DNA from: Bacilli bacterium
GTDB taxonomy: Bacteria > Bacillota_I > Bacilli_A > RF39 > UBA660
NCBI GenBank assembly: GCA_900758895.1
Contig: CAAETG010000057.1
Coordinates: forward strand, 1-5,221
DNA: 5,221 nucleotides
Direction of reading: 5' to 3'
The first letter of the stretch is position 1. Each line of letters begins with the position of its first letter. A program made the translations under genes and the position numbers. The notes under the pieces are model-generated. The model was not told where the DNA came from, made no database searches, and was given only the letters and a program-made list of their open reading frames with translations. Shown in pieces: positions 4,554-5,221 of this stretch.

Positions 4554-5051
4554 TTAAGCAGTTCTATGCCATCTATTTACTATTTTTGATGGTTGTACGT
4601 TATTATGAGCTTGATTGCCACCAACCTCTTGAGTGGCATAATCTAAATTATTATATTTTTCATTCCACCCTACATTGCTGAATCCAAGCGTCGTCATAGC
4701 ACCGTAACCACCTGGGCCACTATCGTTCATCTGCGCTACACCATGTCTATGACCTGGTATTTCATTAACAGTTAAAGTATGGTTTTCTTCACCCACAACA
4801 GTACCAATACTAGCATTAAATTTACTACCGCTAGTGTTTGACTTGGATACTAAGACTGTACCTGACTGGTCAAGTTCCCAAGTACCACCCCAAGCATAAT
4901 TCGGATCAAAGTCACTATCTGATGTTTCATAATATGTCCCTATAGGGTATATTAGATCAACCAATAGTTTCTGCATATTATTTAAGTTTGTGGGGTTTAA
5001 TGGTGTTGTAGTATCAGGATACCCTTTAAACTCCAACGCCACCCCTAGCAT
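4554..5051 (-). CDS. Gp10-C-terminal-like tail/baseplate tip protein, first paralogue
   Basis: A 165-aa protein resembling the C-terminal domain of T4 gp10-type baseplate proteins and related fibre tips. The shared signature LEFKGYPDTTTPLNPTNLN (6-24) is followed by YPIGTYYETSDSDFDP (35-50) and AWGGTWE (53-59). The segment NHTLTVNEIPGHRHG (90-104) includes the H101-R-H103 pair, and the protein ends VQPSKIVNRWHRTA. Such domains trimerise at the adsorption apparatus; adhesin function is inferred. ATG at 5051 is supported by AGAGGTG seven bases upstream; a GTG three codons later lacks its own SD. An open frame from the right edge stops with a TAG overlapping this ATG by 7 bases. An intrinsic terminator lies immediately upstream, so expression may be attenuated. 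Confidence 0.83.
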   Translation of the reverse strand: MLGVALEFKGYPDTTTPLNPTNLNNMQKLLVDLIYPIGTYYETSDSDFDPNYAWGGTWELDQSGTVLVSKSNTSGSKFNASIGTVVGEENHTLTVNEIPGHRHGVAQMNDSGPGGYGAMTTLGFSNVGWNEKYNNLDYATQEVGGNQAHNNVQPSKIVNRWHRTA

Positions 5052-5221
5052 AGAAATGCACCTCTAATAAAAAGAGAGCAAAGATCTAAGCCTTCACTCT
5101 CCTTTCTAGCATAGAAGGTGCAATTACTAAATAACTGCACCTCCTTCCATTTTTGAGGATACTCTTGTATGTATGTATGTATGTATGTATGTATGTATGT
5201 ATGTATGTATGTATGTATAAG
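5045..5221 (-). CDS. Possible 3' end of an upstream gene crossing the microsatellite
   Basis: One minus-strand frame is open from the right edge for 58 codons. It reads the repeat as Ile-His-Thr-Tyr units, then QEYPQKWKEVQLF and 27 further residues, and stops at TAG 5047-5045, overlapping the ATG of the 165-aa tail gene. The other two frames are also open through the repeat but stop at 5088-5086 and 5129-5127. No homology is recognised, and the frame crosses two hairpins and a terminator, so it may be a chance ORF. It is listed because the repeat unit of 4 nt would switch among these three frames. Confidence 0.2.
   Translation of the reverse strand, partial: LIHTYIHTYIHTYIHTYIQEYPQKWKEVQLFSNCTFYARKESEGLDLCSLFIRGAFLC
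5066..5101 (-). terminator. Intrinsic terminator upstream of the tail genes
   Basis: On the minus strand GAGAGTGAAG (5101-5092) pairs with CTTTGCTCTC (5083-5074) over 10 bp including two G-U pairs, with an 8-nt loop, followed by TTTTTATT. It ends just before the SD (AGAGGTG, 5065-5059) of the 165-aa tail gene. It therefore separates an upstream late transcript from the tail/lysis genes and could act as an attenuator, because no promoter is visible between it and that gene. Confidence 0.65.
5117..5141 (-). promoter_or_regulatory. Leader hairpin with alternative pairing to the tail-gene SD
   Basis: GGTGCAGTTA (5141-5132) pairs with TAATTGCACC (5126-5117) in a 10-bp stem with one G-U pair and a 5-nt loop. 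The downstream arm (TGCACCT, 5122-5116) is also complementary over 7 bp to AGGTGCA (5063-5057), which includes the SD of the 165-aa tail gene. The two pairings exclude each other. The hairpin arm could mask or release that SD, but this is a visual prediction. Confidence 0.4.
5166..5218. repeat. (TGTA)n tetranucleotide microsatellite, 13 units
   Basis: An uninterrupted tract of 13.25 TGTA units (53 bp), read as ATAC repeats on the gene-bearing strand. It lies 115 bp upstream of the first tail gene start and ends 3 bp before the window edge. Long pure tetranucleotide tracts are prone to slipped-strand changes, and a one-unit change shifts any reading frame through it. Its place at the edge could also reflect an assembly break, so the copy number is uncertain. 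Confidence 0.95.

Noticed and set aside
1413..5113. Octamer CTAGCATA at 1417, 5045 and 5106 as a possible attachment core or shared element
   Set aside because: One copy is inside a terminator stem-loop and the other two belong to the duplicated tail-gene start. No longer shared flank is present, so a common function is not supported.

Overview
The window is low-GC DNA, with A/T-rich intergenic stretches, strong AGGAGG-type ribosome binding sites and TAA, TAG and TGA all used as stops (standard bacterial code). It reads as part of a temperate phage or prophage of a Bacillota host, such as a clostridial or erysipelotrichial gut bacterium. The host assignment is inferred from composition and gene style only. 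No integrase, tRNA or host gene is visible, so prophage and free phage cannot be told apart.

From about 2.2 kb to the right edge lies a leftward (minus-strand) late-gene block. In transcription order it holds a (TGTA)n microsatellite and a hairpin-rich leader with an intrinsic terminator; three tandem, related tail-tip or receptor-binding-type proteins (165, 162 and 239 aa) that share an N-terminal signature and a W-x-R-x-A C-terminus but differ in the middle; a 205-aa membrane-anchored GAF-like protein; a Dp-1-type holin interrupted by a one-base frameshift; a 61-aa protein; a 27-aa very acidic microprotein; and an M23 (LytM-type) endolysin with a C-terminal cell-wall-binding region. The block ends at a terminator at 1401-1440. 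Genes from the 205-aa protein to the endolysin are packed with gaps of a few bases or overlaps, as in a lysis operon. The endolysin has no signal peptide and so needs a holin.

From 1003 to about 1400 there is no protein gene, but the stretch is highly structured. It contains eight TTAA motifs spaced exactly 10 bp apart, then a good minus-strand promoter, then about 200 nt able to fold into several hairpins, ending in a terminator-like hairpin. Immediately after that comes the SD and ATG of a PBECR-like (phage barnase/EndoU/colicin/RelE-type) RNase-domain gene. Promoter, structured RNA, leaky-looking terminator and small RNase gene is the layout of type III toxin-antitoxin loci, although the protein is not recognisably ToxN. 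This is the best candidate here for an undescribed system.

The left 600 bp carry a rightward phage-type HNH/zinc-binding gene that meets the PBECR-like gene tail-to-tail with a 6-bp overlap. It is preceded by a promoter overlapped by two TTACGTAA palindromes. A possible second, leftward promoter inside an inverted repeat suggests a divergent control region.
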